DNA from: Sabethes cyaneus
Lineage: Eukaryota > Arthropoda > Insecta > Diptera > Culicidae
Reading direction: 5' to 3'
DNA: 64,000 bases
Assembly: GCF_943734655.1 (NCBI RefSeq)
Contig: NC_071355.1
Location: forward strand, 18,860,268 to 18,924,267
Part shown: piece after piece, positions 36,917-49,644 of the stretch
Layout: the number at the start of each line of letters is the position of its first letter
How positions within the stretch are numbered: position 1 is the stretch's first letter
Notes under the pieces: generated by a model
What the model saw: the letters and a program-made list of their open reading frames with translations, nothing else
The model's database searches: none
Told to the model about the DNA's origin: nothing
Position numbers and translations under genes: made by a program

Positions 36917-38473
36917 AAGGTCGCTGTCGAAATATTTCGTTTTCCACTTGCGCTGGAGGATTCGAGCGTTTCGCTGGCTTATGTTGTACCGGATCGCCTG
37001 ATGGCCACTGTGTGTGTGACCCTTGCAAACTCTTCAGTTTGTGTTTGCCTCCAGCGATGGACTGCAAAAGGTGGCGTCGATAGCGGATTCGCGTCCATTT
37101 TTGCGAAAAGTGCTGTCGGTGTCTTCATTCATTAAATTGACATCCAATTTCGCAAAAGCTTGCAGTACAGTCCTCTTGCATTAGTACATCTCAGGCCCGG
37201 TCTCCGATTGGTGAGCTGTTCAGTAAGATCGTCCAACATCTGGTGAAACTACTCCATTGTCCACCTTGGGAGTGCTTAGCAACCACACATGAATATGCCG
37301 TTGATCTTGGCAATAACGAACCCGTTGTTTGTGCTTGTGACCACTTCCTGGATAACTACTCGTAATATAAATTGCAGCCATCTTTGCTCTGCCTGCTCTG
37401 CGCACCAAAGTTCAAGCACTTAAAGCGTCTTTTGGGTAGTTAGATAGCTCTCAGTGAGCACACTGACCACCCCACATTGACTTTGTCAGTCTCCAATACC
37501 GCAGCGGTCACAGGGAATTTAATCGCGGCTATCTGGGTACTCCCATATTTTTTCCTCAGTCGTCCAGAGAAAGATACCTCTCCTAGATGTGCTTGCTCCT
37601 TCAGAGCAGTAACTAGCTCGTCTTCCGTGGTGATTTCGTCCACGCTCCTACACTCGAGTGTCGTCTCTTCGAACAAAGCTTTCACCGTCATCTCATGACC
37701 CAAGGAGTTTTCTACCACCTACTTATATGTAGAGCTCTAGACCGGAGGGTCTTTCTTCAATTCGATGAGCTCGTCGCCGTTTTGCGTGCGCCTGATTTTT
37801 GCCACGTTTTCTCCCAGTTTCTTGAGCGCTGGATCGCTCCTCACTTTTCCCACTTTTCGTCACCTTTCTTTCTCGGCCTTCTGGGCCGCCGGCTCCTGCT
37901 CTCGTTCGCAAGTGTTGCTGTTCCGTATCGACGATAGCGTGCGAGACGCATTTTGATCTTTTCCCAAGGAGCACTTGTACCCTCTTCTATGTTTCAATAA
38001 AATCATCTTTAAATTTCAAAAAACTTCGCCGATTACAATGTCGAAATACAGAACAAATGTGCAAATTTACGTTATTGATACGATGCATTCTAATTATTCG
38101 TAGGTATAACTTAATTATTACTGTGTATCTAGTAACATGAAACTTCATCGTAACATCTCGTTATTATTATGTCATTGGTAAACAATTATGTCACATAATG
38201 TTGTATCATATTGTTTCAGAGATATTGTTAAATTATATGTAACCAAACAAATACAATAAACGTAACATCTCCTTCGGTCATATTTTATATAAAGAAAAAT
38301 AGCGCAACGAGGAGACATTTTTATTTTAACATTCATCAGGATGCTACCACATTTACTAAAATATCTTGTAATTACTGTATCAAATTTGATTCTACACAAC
38401 GTTTTGCATCGTAAACGAAATCTAAAATCGTTGGCAGGTTCATTTCGTTATATTTTAAAATTGATAAATAAAA

Positions 38474-38495
38474 TCTATACCTATAAAAATGGGTT

Positions 38496-38529
<34 letters not shown>

Positions 38530-40645
38530 CGTATGTTCCTTATAGAATCGAAAACTACTGAACCAATCGGCATGAAAATATGCATGTAGAGGTTTTTTGG
38601 GGCCAGGAAAGGTTTTAGTGATGGTTAGAAACCCCTCCCCCCACTAAGAGGGGGGGCTCCCATACAAATGAAACACAAATTTCTGCACAACTCGACAACT
38701 AATCAAGCAAATAGGACAAAATTTGGCATGTGGGTGTTTTCGGTGACAAGAATTTATTCTATGGTAAATTGAGACCCCTCCCCTCTTTATAAAGGGAATT
38801 ATAACTCCTCTCCTCTTTAAAAAGGGGGGGCTACCATACAAATTTCCTCATAACTCGAGAACTAATCAAGCAAATGGAACCAAATTTGGCATGTGAAGGT
38901 TTTCGAGGGCAAGAATATTTTCTATAGTAAATTAGGACCCCTCCCCAATTTAACGGGGGGGGGGGCTCCTGTACCAAAGAAACACAATTTTCCGCATAAC
39001 TCGAGAAGTAATTAAGCAAATGGAACCAAATTTGGCATGAGGGTGTTTTTGGAGACAAAAATTTTTTCTATGATGAATTGGGACCCCTCCCCGTTTTAGG
39101 AGGGGGGGATCCTATACACATGAAATACAAATTTCCTCATAACTGAAGCACTAATCAAGCAAATGGAACAAAATTTGGCATGTGAAAGTTTTCGAGGCCA
39201 AGAATATTTTCTATGGTAAATAAGGATCCCTCCCCATTTTAAGAGGGGGGCTCCTATACAAACGAAATACAAATTTCCTCATAACTCGAGAACTAATCAA
39301 GCAAATAGAACAAAATTTGGCACGTAGGTGTTTTTGGAGACAAAATTTTTTTCTATGATGAATTGGGACCCCTCCCCACTTTAGAAAGGGGGGCTCCTAT
39401 ACAAATGAAATGCAAATTTCCTCATAACTCGAGAATTAATCAAGCAAATGGAACCAAATTTGGCACGTGGGTGTTTTTGAAATTCAAATTTCCTCATAAC
39501 TCGAGAACTAATCAAGCAAATACAACCAAATTTGGCATGTGGAGGTTTCTGGAGGCAAAAATATTTTCTATGGTGAATTAGGACCCCTTCCAACTTTAAT
39601 ATGGGGTGCTTCTACACAAATGAAATACAAATTTCCTCATAATTCGAGAACTAATCAAGCAAATGGAACCATATTTGACATGTGGGTGTTTTTGGAGGCA
39701 ACCACTTTTTCTATGATGAATTAGGACCCCTTACCTTTTTAAGAGGGGGGGCTCTCATACAAACGAAATATAAATTTCCTCATAACTCTAGAACTAATCA
39801 AGCAAATGGAACCAAATTTATCATGTGGGTGTTTTTGTAGGCAAGAATATTTTCTATGGATTTCCCCACTTTAAGAGGGGGGGGCTCCTATACAAATGAA
39901 AAACAAATTTCCTCATAACTCGAGAACTAATCAAGCAAATGGAACCAAATTTGACATGTAAGCGGTTTTGGACGCAAGATTTTTTTCTATGGTGAATTGA
40001 GACCCCTCTCTTCTTTAGAAAGCGAGTTATGGCCCATCTCCCCTTTAAGAGGGTGGGCTTCCATACAAATGAAATGCAAATTTCATCTTATCTCGAGAAC
40101 TAGTCAATCAAATGGAACCAAATTTGCCATGTGGGAGTTTTAGATGGCAGAAATTTTTTCTATGGTGAATTACGACCCCTTCCCCTTTTAAGAGAGGAGC
40201 TCCCATACAAATGAAATTCAAATTTTCTTATAACTTGAGAACTAATCAAGCAAATTGAACCAAATTTGGCATGTGGGAGATTTTGGAGTCTTGAATTTAT
40301 TTTACGATAGTTGGAGACCTCTCACCCCTGTGGTAGGGGGATATGGACTCTCATACAAATAAAACAGAAATTTTTGCGAAACTCAAAAACTAATCGAACT
40401 CGAGAAATTCGAGACTCTTCCATAAAACATTAGTCAATACAAGACCACAAAAACTATCTACTAGTGTTACTACTAGATCATTCAGGACGAGACGGTCGCG
40501 AGTGTTGCCGGTGACCCGCCGTCGGAAGCGCCGCCCACTGGGGGGCTTGCAAAACTCGTGATTGTGACAAAGATCATCCGAGATTCATGATTTATGTACA
40601 ACACAGGTTAATTTGTGGCAATACGAAGTTTGTCGGGTCAGCTAG
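38474..40645 (+). mobile_element. Helitron-like non-autonomous element 1
   Basis: The 5' end TCTATACCTATAAAAATGG is followed by (TGTC)n at 38489-38524. The 3' end, CGAAGTTTGTCGGGTCAGCTAG, is followed by T. TC...CTAG/T ends are the Helitron signature, and a weak GGCAA/TTGTC stem lies just before. Inside are about 12 tandem units of roughly 143 bp anchored by CTAATCAAGCAAATGG and CCCTCCCC...GGGGGGCTCC. No Rep or helicase is present. Confidence 0.6.
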
Positions 40646-40664
40646 TCACCTATAAAAATGGATT

Positions 40665-40706
<42 letters not shown>

Positions 40707-42675
40707 CCTATGTTCCTTATAGAAACGAAAACTACTGAACCGATCGGCGTGAAAATTTACATGTAGGGGTTTTTGGGGCCAGGGAAAGTTCTTATGATGG
40801 TTAGAGATCCCTCCTCCCACTAGGATGGGGAGCTCCTATACAAATGAAACACAAATTTCTGCGTAACTCGAAAACTAATCAAGCAAATGGAACAAAATTT
40901 TGCATGTGAGTGTTTTTGAAGACAAGAACTTTTTCTATGGTGAATTGAGACTCCTCCCCACTTTAGGAGGGGGGGCTCCCAAACAAATGAAATAGAAATT
41001 TTCTCATAACTCGAGAATTGATTAATCAAATGGAACCTTATTTGGCATGTGCGTGTTTTAGAGGCATGAATTTTTACTATGATGAATTAGGACCCCTTAC
41101 CTTTTTAGGAGGGGGGCTCCCATACAAATGAAATACAAATTTCCTCATAACTCGAGACCTAATCAAGCAAATGGAACAAAATTTGGCATGTGAAAGTTTT
41201 CGAGGGTTTTCTATGGTGAATTAGGACCCCCTCCACTTTAAGAGGGGGGCTCCTATACAAACGAAATACAAATTTCCTCATGACTCTAGAACTAATCAAG
41301 CAAATGGAACCAAATTTAGCATGTGGGTGTTTTTGTAGGCAAGAATATTTTCTATGGATTTCCCCACTTTAGGAGGGGGGGCTCCTATACAAATGATAAT
41401 ACAAATTTCCTCATAACTCGAGTATTAATCAATCAAATGGAACCAAATTTGACACGTAAGTGGTTTTGGAGGCAAGATATTTTTCTATGGTGAATTGAGA
41501 CCCCTCTCTTCTTTAGAAAGCGAGTTATGACCCATCTCCTCTTTAAGAGCGTGGGCTTCCATACAAATGAAATGCAAATTTCCTCTTATTTCGAGAACTA
41601 ATCAAGCAAATGGAACCAAATTTGGCATGTGGGAGTTTTAGATGGTAGAAATTTTTTCTATGGTGAATTACGACCCCTCCCCTTTTAAGAGGGGGGGCTC
41701 CCATACAAATGAAATACAAATTTTCTTATAACTTGAGTACTAATCAAGCAAATGGAACCAAATTTGGCGAACTTATTTTATGATAGTTAGAGACCTCTTA
41801 CCCCTGTGGTAGGGGGATATGGACTCTCATACAAATAAAACAGAATTTTTTGCGAAACTCAAAAACTAATCGAACTCGAGAAATTCGAGACTTTTCCATA
41901 AAACATTAGTCAATAACAAGACCACAAAAATTGTCTATAGTAACACTAGATCATTCAGGACGAGACGGCCGCGAGGGTTGCCGGCGACCGACCGTCGGAA
42001 GTGCCACCCACTGGGGGGAGGCAACTCCCCGCAGAAATCACTACTGTCTAGGTTTATTTGTTTTCCTAGGTCTACCTGGGTTTCTTGGAACGAGCGACAG
42101 TGAGTAAGGAGAGGATCGCGAAACGGTACTTCCCACAAAATATTAAGGTTTGCGCAAAATGATGTTCGGCGAAATGTTGTACAATCATGGCGAATATTAC
42201 TATCCGCTTTCTGGCTATGTAATGAGGGGATAGGGGAGTTGTTTTCTACTTTACTGTGAGGAAAAATTGCAAATTTGTATATTAAACTACCCATTCCTGG
42301 TAACTAATAAGCATTAACATAAGCAGCAAATCAGCATATCTGGCATTTTATACTGCACGTTGTTGTATATTAGCTTTTTGACTGCGTAGGTGTTGTAAAT
42401 TGGCATCCAAAATTGTATTCAAATTCTTCGTGTCGGTAATTAGCTGTAAATTAGCATTGTCAGCACTATAAGAAGGTTATCAGTAAAGTAGCTGTATATT
42501 TTATTGGCCTACATTTGAATAACATTGGTGATGCTTATTGGTTACCTGGGATGCTTTCATAGTTACGTAACTGCCTAAATGAATCATCTAAGGTTGAACT
42601 CCTCAGAAACTTGCAAAAGTTTTATGTACAACACAAGTTAATTTGTGGCAATACGAAGTTTGTCGGGTCAACTAG
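40646..42675 (+). mobile_element. Helitron-like non-autonomous element 2, head-to-tail with element 1
   Basis: It starts TCACCTATAAAAATGG directly after the CTAG of element 1, has its own (TGTC)n (about 40668-40706), about seven internal units, and ends GGGTCAACTAG/T. A further sequence of about 590 bp (42020-42610), absent from element 1, lies between the CCCACTGGGG and CTTGCAAAA landmarks. Confidence 0.6.
42293..42555. mobile_element. Candidate MITE with about 19-bp inverted ends
   Basis: CCTGGTAACTAATAAGCAT (42295) is nearly the reverse complement of ATGCTTATTGGTTACCTGG (ending about 42551). It lies within the extra segment of Helitron-like element 2. Confidence 0.5.
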
Positions 42676-42833
42676 TTTTCAAATAAATATGCTTAAAATG
42701 TTCGCCAGAAAATTCTACATGAGAATCACTCAACTAGAAAAAACAATATTGGTAGTTTGGAAGATATAGCGTTTTAAATATCTGGGGCATGCGTGATTCT
42801 ATCTGAATTGTTAGCGAAAGTATCTTTAAACAC

Positions 42834-43043
42834 ACACGTCTCCCAGTTGGCCTCGAGGAAAGACGCTGGTCTAACAAGCCAGTCGTCGTATGTTCGAATC
42901 TCGGCTGGGAGAGGCTGTTAGAGTCAATAGGATCGTAGCACTGACCCCGCACTGTCCTGTATTCCAACAGCTGGTTGCGAAGTCTGTCGTATAAAAAACA
43001 GAAGATCAAATTTCGATAACGGAATTAGCACCCAGGCTTTGCT
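42834..43043 (+). mobile_element. tRNA-derived SINE, copy 2
   Basis: Same family as 16686-16890, with TTGGCCTCGAG, the B box TATGTTCGAATCTCGGCTGG and the GGCTTTGCTT tail. An exact 13-bp duplication, TATCTTTAAACAC, lies at 42821-42833 and 43044-43056. Confidence 0.85.
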
Positions 43044-43240
43044 TATCTTTAAACACGTCTATCTAAAACTTCCGGACATTTTCATGACTAAATAATGTAT
43101 TTTGATGAAAAAGATGCATTTTCAACATAGAATCAACTCAATAAATTTTCATGTTCTGGATACTTTTATATATATTTGAATAAAAGTAACAATTTCGTGC
43201 AAATTTTTATAGTTTTCTTATTTAATTGTGCTAATTATTT

Positions 43241-43317
43241 CTGGCTTTAGTTTTCAAAAGGTCGTATAATCCATGCAAAAGGGTTGATTATGCGACCTTC
43301 TGAAAACTAAAGCCAGA
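43241..43317. repeat. Hairpin with about 32-bp arms
   Basis: TCTGGCTTTAGTTTTCA and AAGGTCG, then ATAATC, pair with GATTATGCGACCTTCTGAA and AACTAAAGCCAGA, with two mismatches and a loop of about 12 bases. Confidence 0.7.
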
Positions 43318-43431
43318 TTTGTGCAATATAATGCATTGTTATGTCGACTGATGGGATATTTTACTTCTGAGATTATTCAAAATTTCGAAACTTGAAAATG
43401 GCTTTATTAAAATTTCATTGCAACTAGATTT

Positions 43432-43893
43432 ACAACGAACGAAATTCAGAAATGGCCTGCCACCTGATGAAATATAAGCGATCTTATGTAAAATGTTCCG
43501 GTGAATCGCGTGATGCCCACCCCTTCCTTAATTAGCATCGGAAAGTACCAATTTTTGCTGATTTTCCCCTATTCTTAATTATATTTTAACTTAATGGACT
43601 TTATCAGGCAAAACTAAAAAAAAAAACAGAGTCGAAAAACCCAATTATATTATGCAAAGAAGTTCATAGAATCGAAGAGGATTATTCCAAGTTTTATTTT
43701 CTCAAAATCTTGTCTGGTGTAGTCCAATAAGTTTAAATATTGCTAAAAATAGAACGAAAATTAGCAAAACTTGATACTTTCCGATGACAATTGAGGAAGG
43801 GGTGGGCATCATGAGATTCGCCGGAAAATTTTACTTAAGATTATTTATATTTTATCAGTTGACAGACCGTTTCTGAATTTCGTTCGTTTTTAG
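43432..43893. repeat. Fold-back repeat with about 140-bp arms
   Basis: AACGAACGAAATTCAGAAA at 43434 and its complement near 43890, plus ATGCCCACCCCTTCCT at 43513 and its complement near 43806, define diverged inverted arms around an AT-rich core. Confidence 0.65.
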
Positions 43894-44132
43894 GCTAGTT
43901 TTCCCCATAATGAAGTGTTAATAAACCCATTTAATCTCAGGAGTGAAATACCACATTGGTCGACTTTGGTTCGCAGTCCGCGCACGTTCTGGTAATAAAT
44001 TAACAATGGAGGATTCGAGTTCAGCTGCGGGTCTGACACAGAGCAAAAACGGGGACGGCTTCATCGAAGGAATTGTTATAGGTGTTGTTGATTGCATAAC
44101 AAAGGTTCCTTTCACCGCTAGTTGGATATAGT

Positions 44133-46310
44133 CCGGTATTTCGCACTATCTTGACTGTAAATGAGTCTAGGTAAAGTAAAGTTTTCCTTCTACAGTTTTG
44201 AGCAAGAAGAACATATCGCTCAAATGAATTAGCGAACGTTTATAACAATCACTGATTTTTTACATAAATAGCTTGAAAATTGACACAAAGAGCTTTCATG
44301 ACATAGCAGACCCTACGTGTTTAAACCAATCACATCCGGTTGCTTTAAATTTACGAACCAAGTGCCTCAATAAATCATTTCACATTTTCCTTTCTTATTT
44401 TGCGATGATTGTTGGAAGGACAACCTGTCAATGTGTGTGTGTGTACCTGCAGATTTACAGCTTCCTGATGTACGCATCTACCGGTAAATAAGGTTCGTTC
44501 TCAATTCACCATTCATTCCGGCTGCCAGAATCCAATCAAACGTGTGGTGTGTGGCGGTAGGAAGCGAGGTCACCCAAATAGATAATATGAAAGTTTAATT
44601 CGATTCAAACCATAAAACTGCTCAAGCGAGGAGGAGGAGGAGCTCAGGTTCTTCAACCGTGTGACGCCGGCTGACATTCGAAAGGAATTTGTGGTTCACG
44701 TGAAAAAAGGAAATAAATTGCAGACAGACGATAACAACGAGCAGCAGATGGCTGCGGGGGTTTCAGTCAGTCTTCTCGAGATGACCTTTACGAGTTTCAT
44801 CAAAAATGGCGCTTTGTTGAATTTCCAGCGAACAATATAATTAAGCGCAAAACTGGAATGTGCTGTGAACCGTATAGTCCTACATGATTCTAAATGCGTA
44901 CTTGTCAAGCGATGCGCATTATCATCGAAACATCAAATCACATCCTGGATAATGAAAAAGACAGTAAACTGGTTTCAATGGATGAGCACAGATAAACGAA
45001 CCTGACGTTCGTGCAAATTGCTCTAGCGCAATTTTCATCCCAATTCACACGAGATTCACGGCACTAGTTATTGTTGTCTATACTGGGGTGGAATGGGGCG
45101 GGGGGAGGGTGAGAATGGCATCACTATTGGTAACGAACGGAAAGATATTTAGATTCGAATTCACATCCATTTGAATATAATATTTTTTTATGAACTACTG
45201 TCACCCCGTTTTCGCTGCGGATCACAATCAAACCGAATCGGTTATGCGTTCCGAAACGGTGCCATTCTCCGAAATTCGCTGATGGAGTCCCGTGTCGCAT
45301 TTGCGACACGGTCACACCCAGGCACAGGTACTGGCGCGAGTTAACTGCTCGCTGTCTGACACTGACTCTGACCGGGCCTGATGGCTTCCGCAAAATGGGT
45401 TTGCTTTTTCAATAGGAGAGACCCCCCCCGACCGGAAAATAGGCACAATTCGCACGTTCAGCACATTAGCTTTCTGCGGGTGAACGCTGAGTACCCAGGC
45501 GGCGCATACAGGATTCAGGCCGCAGTGATTCGAAACACGGTCTCAAATGCAGACAGGCTGCACGGGAGGAAAAACCCGGTCGTGGTTCAATTTTTTTTTA
45601 AACCCGAAGTAAGGTCGCATTTCTTGGGGTGCATTTCCCAACGATGCCATGCTTCGATTCACGATTATGTTACGCGAAATCTCCCCCTAATGCTAGTGGC
45701 TATCTGCTGTCGCAAGGTACCCACGTCGTTGGCGCTCTGTAACGATGATGATGATGATGATGAAAATGATGATGATCGCACACCGTGCGGAATTCCCGAT
45801 AGTTCCGGTGCCAGAGAATAAAGTTTACTTTTTTCCGCTCATTCAGGTGACACTCCGTTGATCACCTTCATCAAGGTGAACACACAAACACGACAGTATC
45901 TGGTGGCAAATGTAGCGTAGCAGGAAAATAATTTATTTTCCTCTATCTACTACAGCACTCCCAATCGTCCCGATTAGCTCGAACCACATTCTGGTTGTTC
46001 GGTATGTGACCAGCAAGCAGAAGTGCGCGCTACAAAGGTGCAAAAAATGGAAAACGATTCAAAGTAAAAGTCTTACTTCAACCACCGTTCGATAGGTAGC
46101 CTTTCTGGCAGTAGTTTTCCGATTCGATTCGCTTCACGTTTGATGGGAACGAGCATATTTTTGCTGTCCACATGATTGCACTATTTGCTTAAAAAAGATT
46201 CACGATTAACCGAAGAGCAGGAAAAACCTTCTGTCCCATACGGGTTGGGTTTGGGTTCCGACGACGACGACGACGGGTCCAGGTAGCCAAGCCACTGACT
46301 GACGGCACAC

Positions 46311-46342
<32 letters not shown>

Positions 46343-47929
46343 ACCTGGGGGAGAGAATAGTTTTGCTTGCTGAAAAACGCGTTCAAATATTGATGCTTGT
46401 TTACCCATCCGAACGAAGGCAAACAGCATCGGAGATGCGGATCGAAAAATCATCGCTTCAAAAAGTTCGTATTTTTCGCCACTATTTGAAGTGCGAATTT
46501 TACGATTCACACTGTGTGCACCTTTTTTTCTCCTTTCTCTCTCCCCAACATGGTTACCATCCGAAAGGGGGGAAATGTTTTGAAACTAATTTTTTGTTTA
46601 TCTTTACCTAAGTCAATATGGAGGATCGGTTGAACACTGCGAAAAAAATTGATTGATTCTAACTAATATTAAAAAATTCTTTTCATTATAAATCTTACGA
46701 GTGTTTTGATTCCAAAACAAACTAGCAGAAAAACCAATAAAATTTTTAATTGGGCATAATTTTTTTCTTCGGTGTTTTATTCGTTCGCAAACGAACGCAT
46801 TTGTACACATACGTACATCCTCCGTCGAAAGTTTTTTTTCCGGAAAATCAATTTACATTGATGCTCGAATGTTTATTTACCAATTCCGCTTAACTTGGTA
46901 GCTGATGCTTGATTTGATAAATGCTTAAAAGTTAGTCAACGTCGACCGAAAACTGATTTGATACAAACCAGCCGAACCATAGGTTGCCAAATACCATGCG
47001 TCTCCACGCGAAAGCGAATCAAAGGAGACGCACGGTTATTCACGCCGAACAACTCGTGTCGATGTGTTTTTGTGATCAATTGATACTTCGTATCCGGTGA
47101 AACGCCAACCAAAAACTACACCAGAGCAGCGGAATCCTCCCAGCTGCACCGTTTGCCTTCGTCAATCAATTGACCCGACCGTGTACCCGACGCCAGCTGG
47201 GGCTCAAACTTAACCCAACCAACCAACCACCAGCACAAACCGGATCGTACTCTAAAGCGGAATCGCGGAAATCCGGAAACGATGAGTAGTGGCAATAATT
47301 TAATACTGCACCAATTGAATGAATATTGCTCACATTTGCTGATTTATCGGCCGTGTAAGAGCTGTCAATTTCCCACGATGGATATTGGCAACCAAAAGGG
47401 CCCGACGGAACCGGCAGCATTCAAGCTTGTTCTCGGCCAGTTACCGGACGCACGTGCAGTAAAACTTTCAACATACTCCGCTCACCCTGCCACACCTACT
47501 GGTTGGCCGTCCGAGCTCGAAACGGACAAGCGGAAACGTGATCCCATCCGATATTCCATTTGAATTTCTTATTGCAGTCGGTCGAACTTCTTTGATATCG
47601 GTTTGGGAAACTGCTTAGACCAGTAACTACGAATTTTACGCGCCGGTTCTCAAACTGCGGAATAAAACTGTCGATATTGCAATCTTGTGCTCATTTCTGG
47701 CATTCGGACGAGTAAAAGAATTTGAAATGTACAGCACATTCGGATGACATAACTGCTTGTCCGCTGCAACGTGCACAGACTCCGTGATCCATGATCAGAG
47801 AAAAATAGCTTCTTCACTCCGATACTTTGATAAACTTGAAACGAAATTGTAGCTGAACTCCAACTTTATACCAAAATTATAAGTATAGTATTAACTGCAC
47901 TGCCAAACAATCCACGATAATTAAGCTAG
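44133..47929. other. Long low-repeat stretch without a convincing gene
   Basis: Near-balanced base composition with triplet runs: GAT at about 45743-45775, GAC near 46262 and CAC/AAC at 46310-46340. The longest frame (45381-45821, 146 codons) includes an aspartate run from the GAT repeat and has no domain. I see no exon structure I can defend. It is the best candidate in the window for conserved non-coding or UTR sequence. Confidence 0.35.
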
Positions 47930-48160
47930 AAAAAAAGCAAAGCAAAGCCTAGGTGCTACATTCCGTTATCGAAACTTGACCTTCTGTTTTTATACGACAG
48001 ACGTCGCTGTTAGCCGGCTGTTAGAGTACAGAACAATTGCAGGGCCAGTTGCTACGATCCTGTTGACTCTAACAGCCTCTCCCAGCTGAGATTCGAACAT
48101 ACGAAGACTGGCTTAATAGGCCAGCATCATACCTCGAGCCAACTCAACTGGGGGTTTCCT
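47930..48160 (-). mobile_element. tRNA-derived SINE, copy 3
   Basis: The reverse complement carries the same head, the B box TATGTTCGAATCTCAGCTGG, and the GGCTTTGCTTTGC tail. A short CTAGAA occurs on both sides. It is more diverged than copies 1 and 2. Confidence 0.8.
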
Positions 48161-48374
48161 AGAATAGAGTCGCTAATAGAGAGATTGGCGGCGGAGCTAA
48201 CCTCATTTTTTTGGTTTCTAGAGGAATATCTGTCCAGTCCCAGTGGACAATTTTTGGCATCTATTGTATTTTATTGTTAAAATTTTATGTACGAAGCATT
48301 TGCGAAGTAAATATTTTGTAAATTCCGTAGTAGAAAATTTATCAGACGTTTAATTAGACGCTTTTCAAATGGAT

Positions 48375-49075
48375 TACCTACGAATGGCCGAGTCATGAAT
48401 GGCCGAAACACAAATGGCCACAATTACAAATGGCATAATATAACTAATGGCTGAATCACGAATCACGAATGTCCGAATCACGAATGACCGAATCACAACA
48501 GGCCGAATCACAAAAGGCCGAACATTAAATTCGGCCGAAAATATTCACGGCCTACAACCAGTAAAAATGTTGGGGTGCATGCTGTCCTTACTCGCTATCG
48601 CTCGTTCGGACTTACCTAAGGGATAATCCCTAGTAGTCAGGAAACATAGGAAAATGCATGCACCTAAATAGAAGTGGTTTCTGCAGAGGTGCTGCCACCC
48701 CGCACTGGCCGGCGCTTTCGACGGCGGGTCATCGGCGCACACTCGCGGCCTGCGGCCGTCTTTCCCTGGATGATCTAGGAAACATTTGCTACTAACACGC
48801 TAAATAGGTCTCGCACCTTATAATGAACCAAGTTCATTTGCGCTTAGGGGGCGCTATCAATCATCTATACTCTATATTAAATAGCTGTGTTGCTTATTTT
48901 ATTTTTTGTTTGATTTCGAAAAAATTCGGCCTGTCGTGATTTGGCCATTCGTGATTCGGTTCTTAGTGACTCGGCCTTTCGTGATTCGGCCTTCTGTGAC
49001 TGCTGTTGAAAATCGGCCATTTGGATTTCGGCCGTTCGTGATTCGGCCATTCGGTACCAGCCCTTTCAAATATTT
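48375..49075. repeat. Inverted GAATGGCCGAATCAC minisatellite arms around a Helitron-like scrap
   Basis: 48380-48560 holds degenerate AATGGCCGAATCACG units and 48925-49060 their reverse complement. Between them, 48690-48790 resembles the reverse complement of 40440-40530 (the GGCGGGTCA and GATGATCTAG landmarks). The arrangement suggests a fold-back structure. Confidence 0.65.
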
Positions 49076-49094
49076 TATTGAAAACTGATAAGGT

Positions 49095-49350
49095 TGATAT
49101 GGGCCGATAGTTGTCGACTTAGCTTGAGTCTCCTGATTTGAATATTGGGACCACTTTGGCAGTTTTGAAACAATCTGAGTATGAACCTGTTTCGATAATC
49201 AAGTTGAATGATTCAGACAGGATTCGCGAAAAATGAAAAACATTAATTTTGATTATTTTTGTAGAGATATTGTCAGGACCCGGACTTTTGTTGGATTTTA
49301 GCTCGTTAATCAAAAACAAAATCTCATTTTCAGACGATGGCTGCAAAAAG
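49095..49350 (-). pseudogene. CR1-like LINE RT fragment
   Basis: The minus-strand frame reads SSENEILFLINELKSNKSPG, then PDNIS and FKTAKVVPIFKSGD: the block just before and at RT motif 1. It is cut off at both ends. Confidence 0.65.
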
Positions 49351-49644
49351 ATTGACTACCCAACTAGTACTGTTGTTATAAACTAGTTGTGGTAACCGAT
49401 TAATGACTGATTTCAGTCAGAAATAGGTTGCAGCAACCAGAAGCGACAAAAGTGTGCTACTTGGGTAAGGAACATGGTTGATATGTCATAACGGAGTAAC
49501 ATTTATGTTAGTGGCTTGCTTTGAACCAACAAATGTAAAATGTTTATTAAATTCTCCACAGATACACACAGATTTTGTTATTGGTGACGAAATTCCCATG
49601 TATGCATAGAGAGAGTTTTGAATTATTAGTAGGTTTTACTAGTA

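Larger units (their letters stand above)
34605..37980 (-). mobile_element. R1-clade non-LTR retrotransposon, decayed and interrupted
   Basis: Minus-strand order: ORF1 remnant (37980-37440), with a TLECRSVDEITTEDELVTAL-like gag block and GWSVCSLR before the expected zinc knuckles; a badly shifted endonuclease (37400-36950); the RT N-terminal region (36916-36203); RT (36225-35631), with GKLLERVMLNRL, RKGKSTVDA and GFADD; and a C-terminal tail (35112-34605) ending in a SPENIVPEMCREE-like block. Frames change many times. A foreign block at 35113-35603 splits it. Confidence 0.8.

Noticed and set aside
45381..45821. 146-codon frame as a real gene
   Set aside because: No domain, an aspartate run from a GAT repeat, and no supporting splice or promoter pattern. 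Left unannotated as a gene.
47282..47563. 93-codon frame with acceptable start context
   Set aside because: No domain and no related frame nearby. The length is expected by chance at this base composition.
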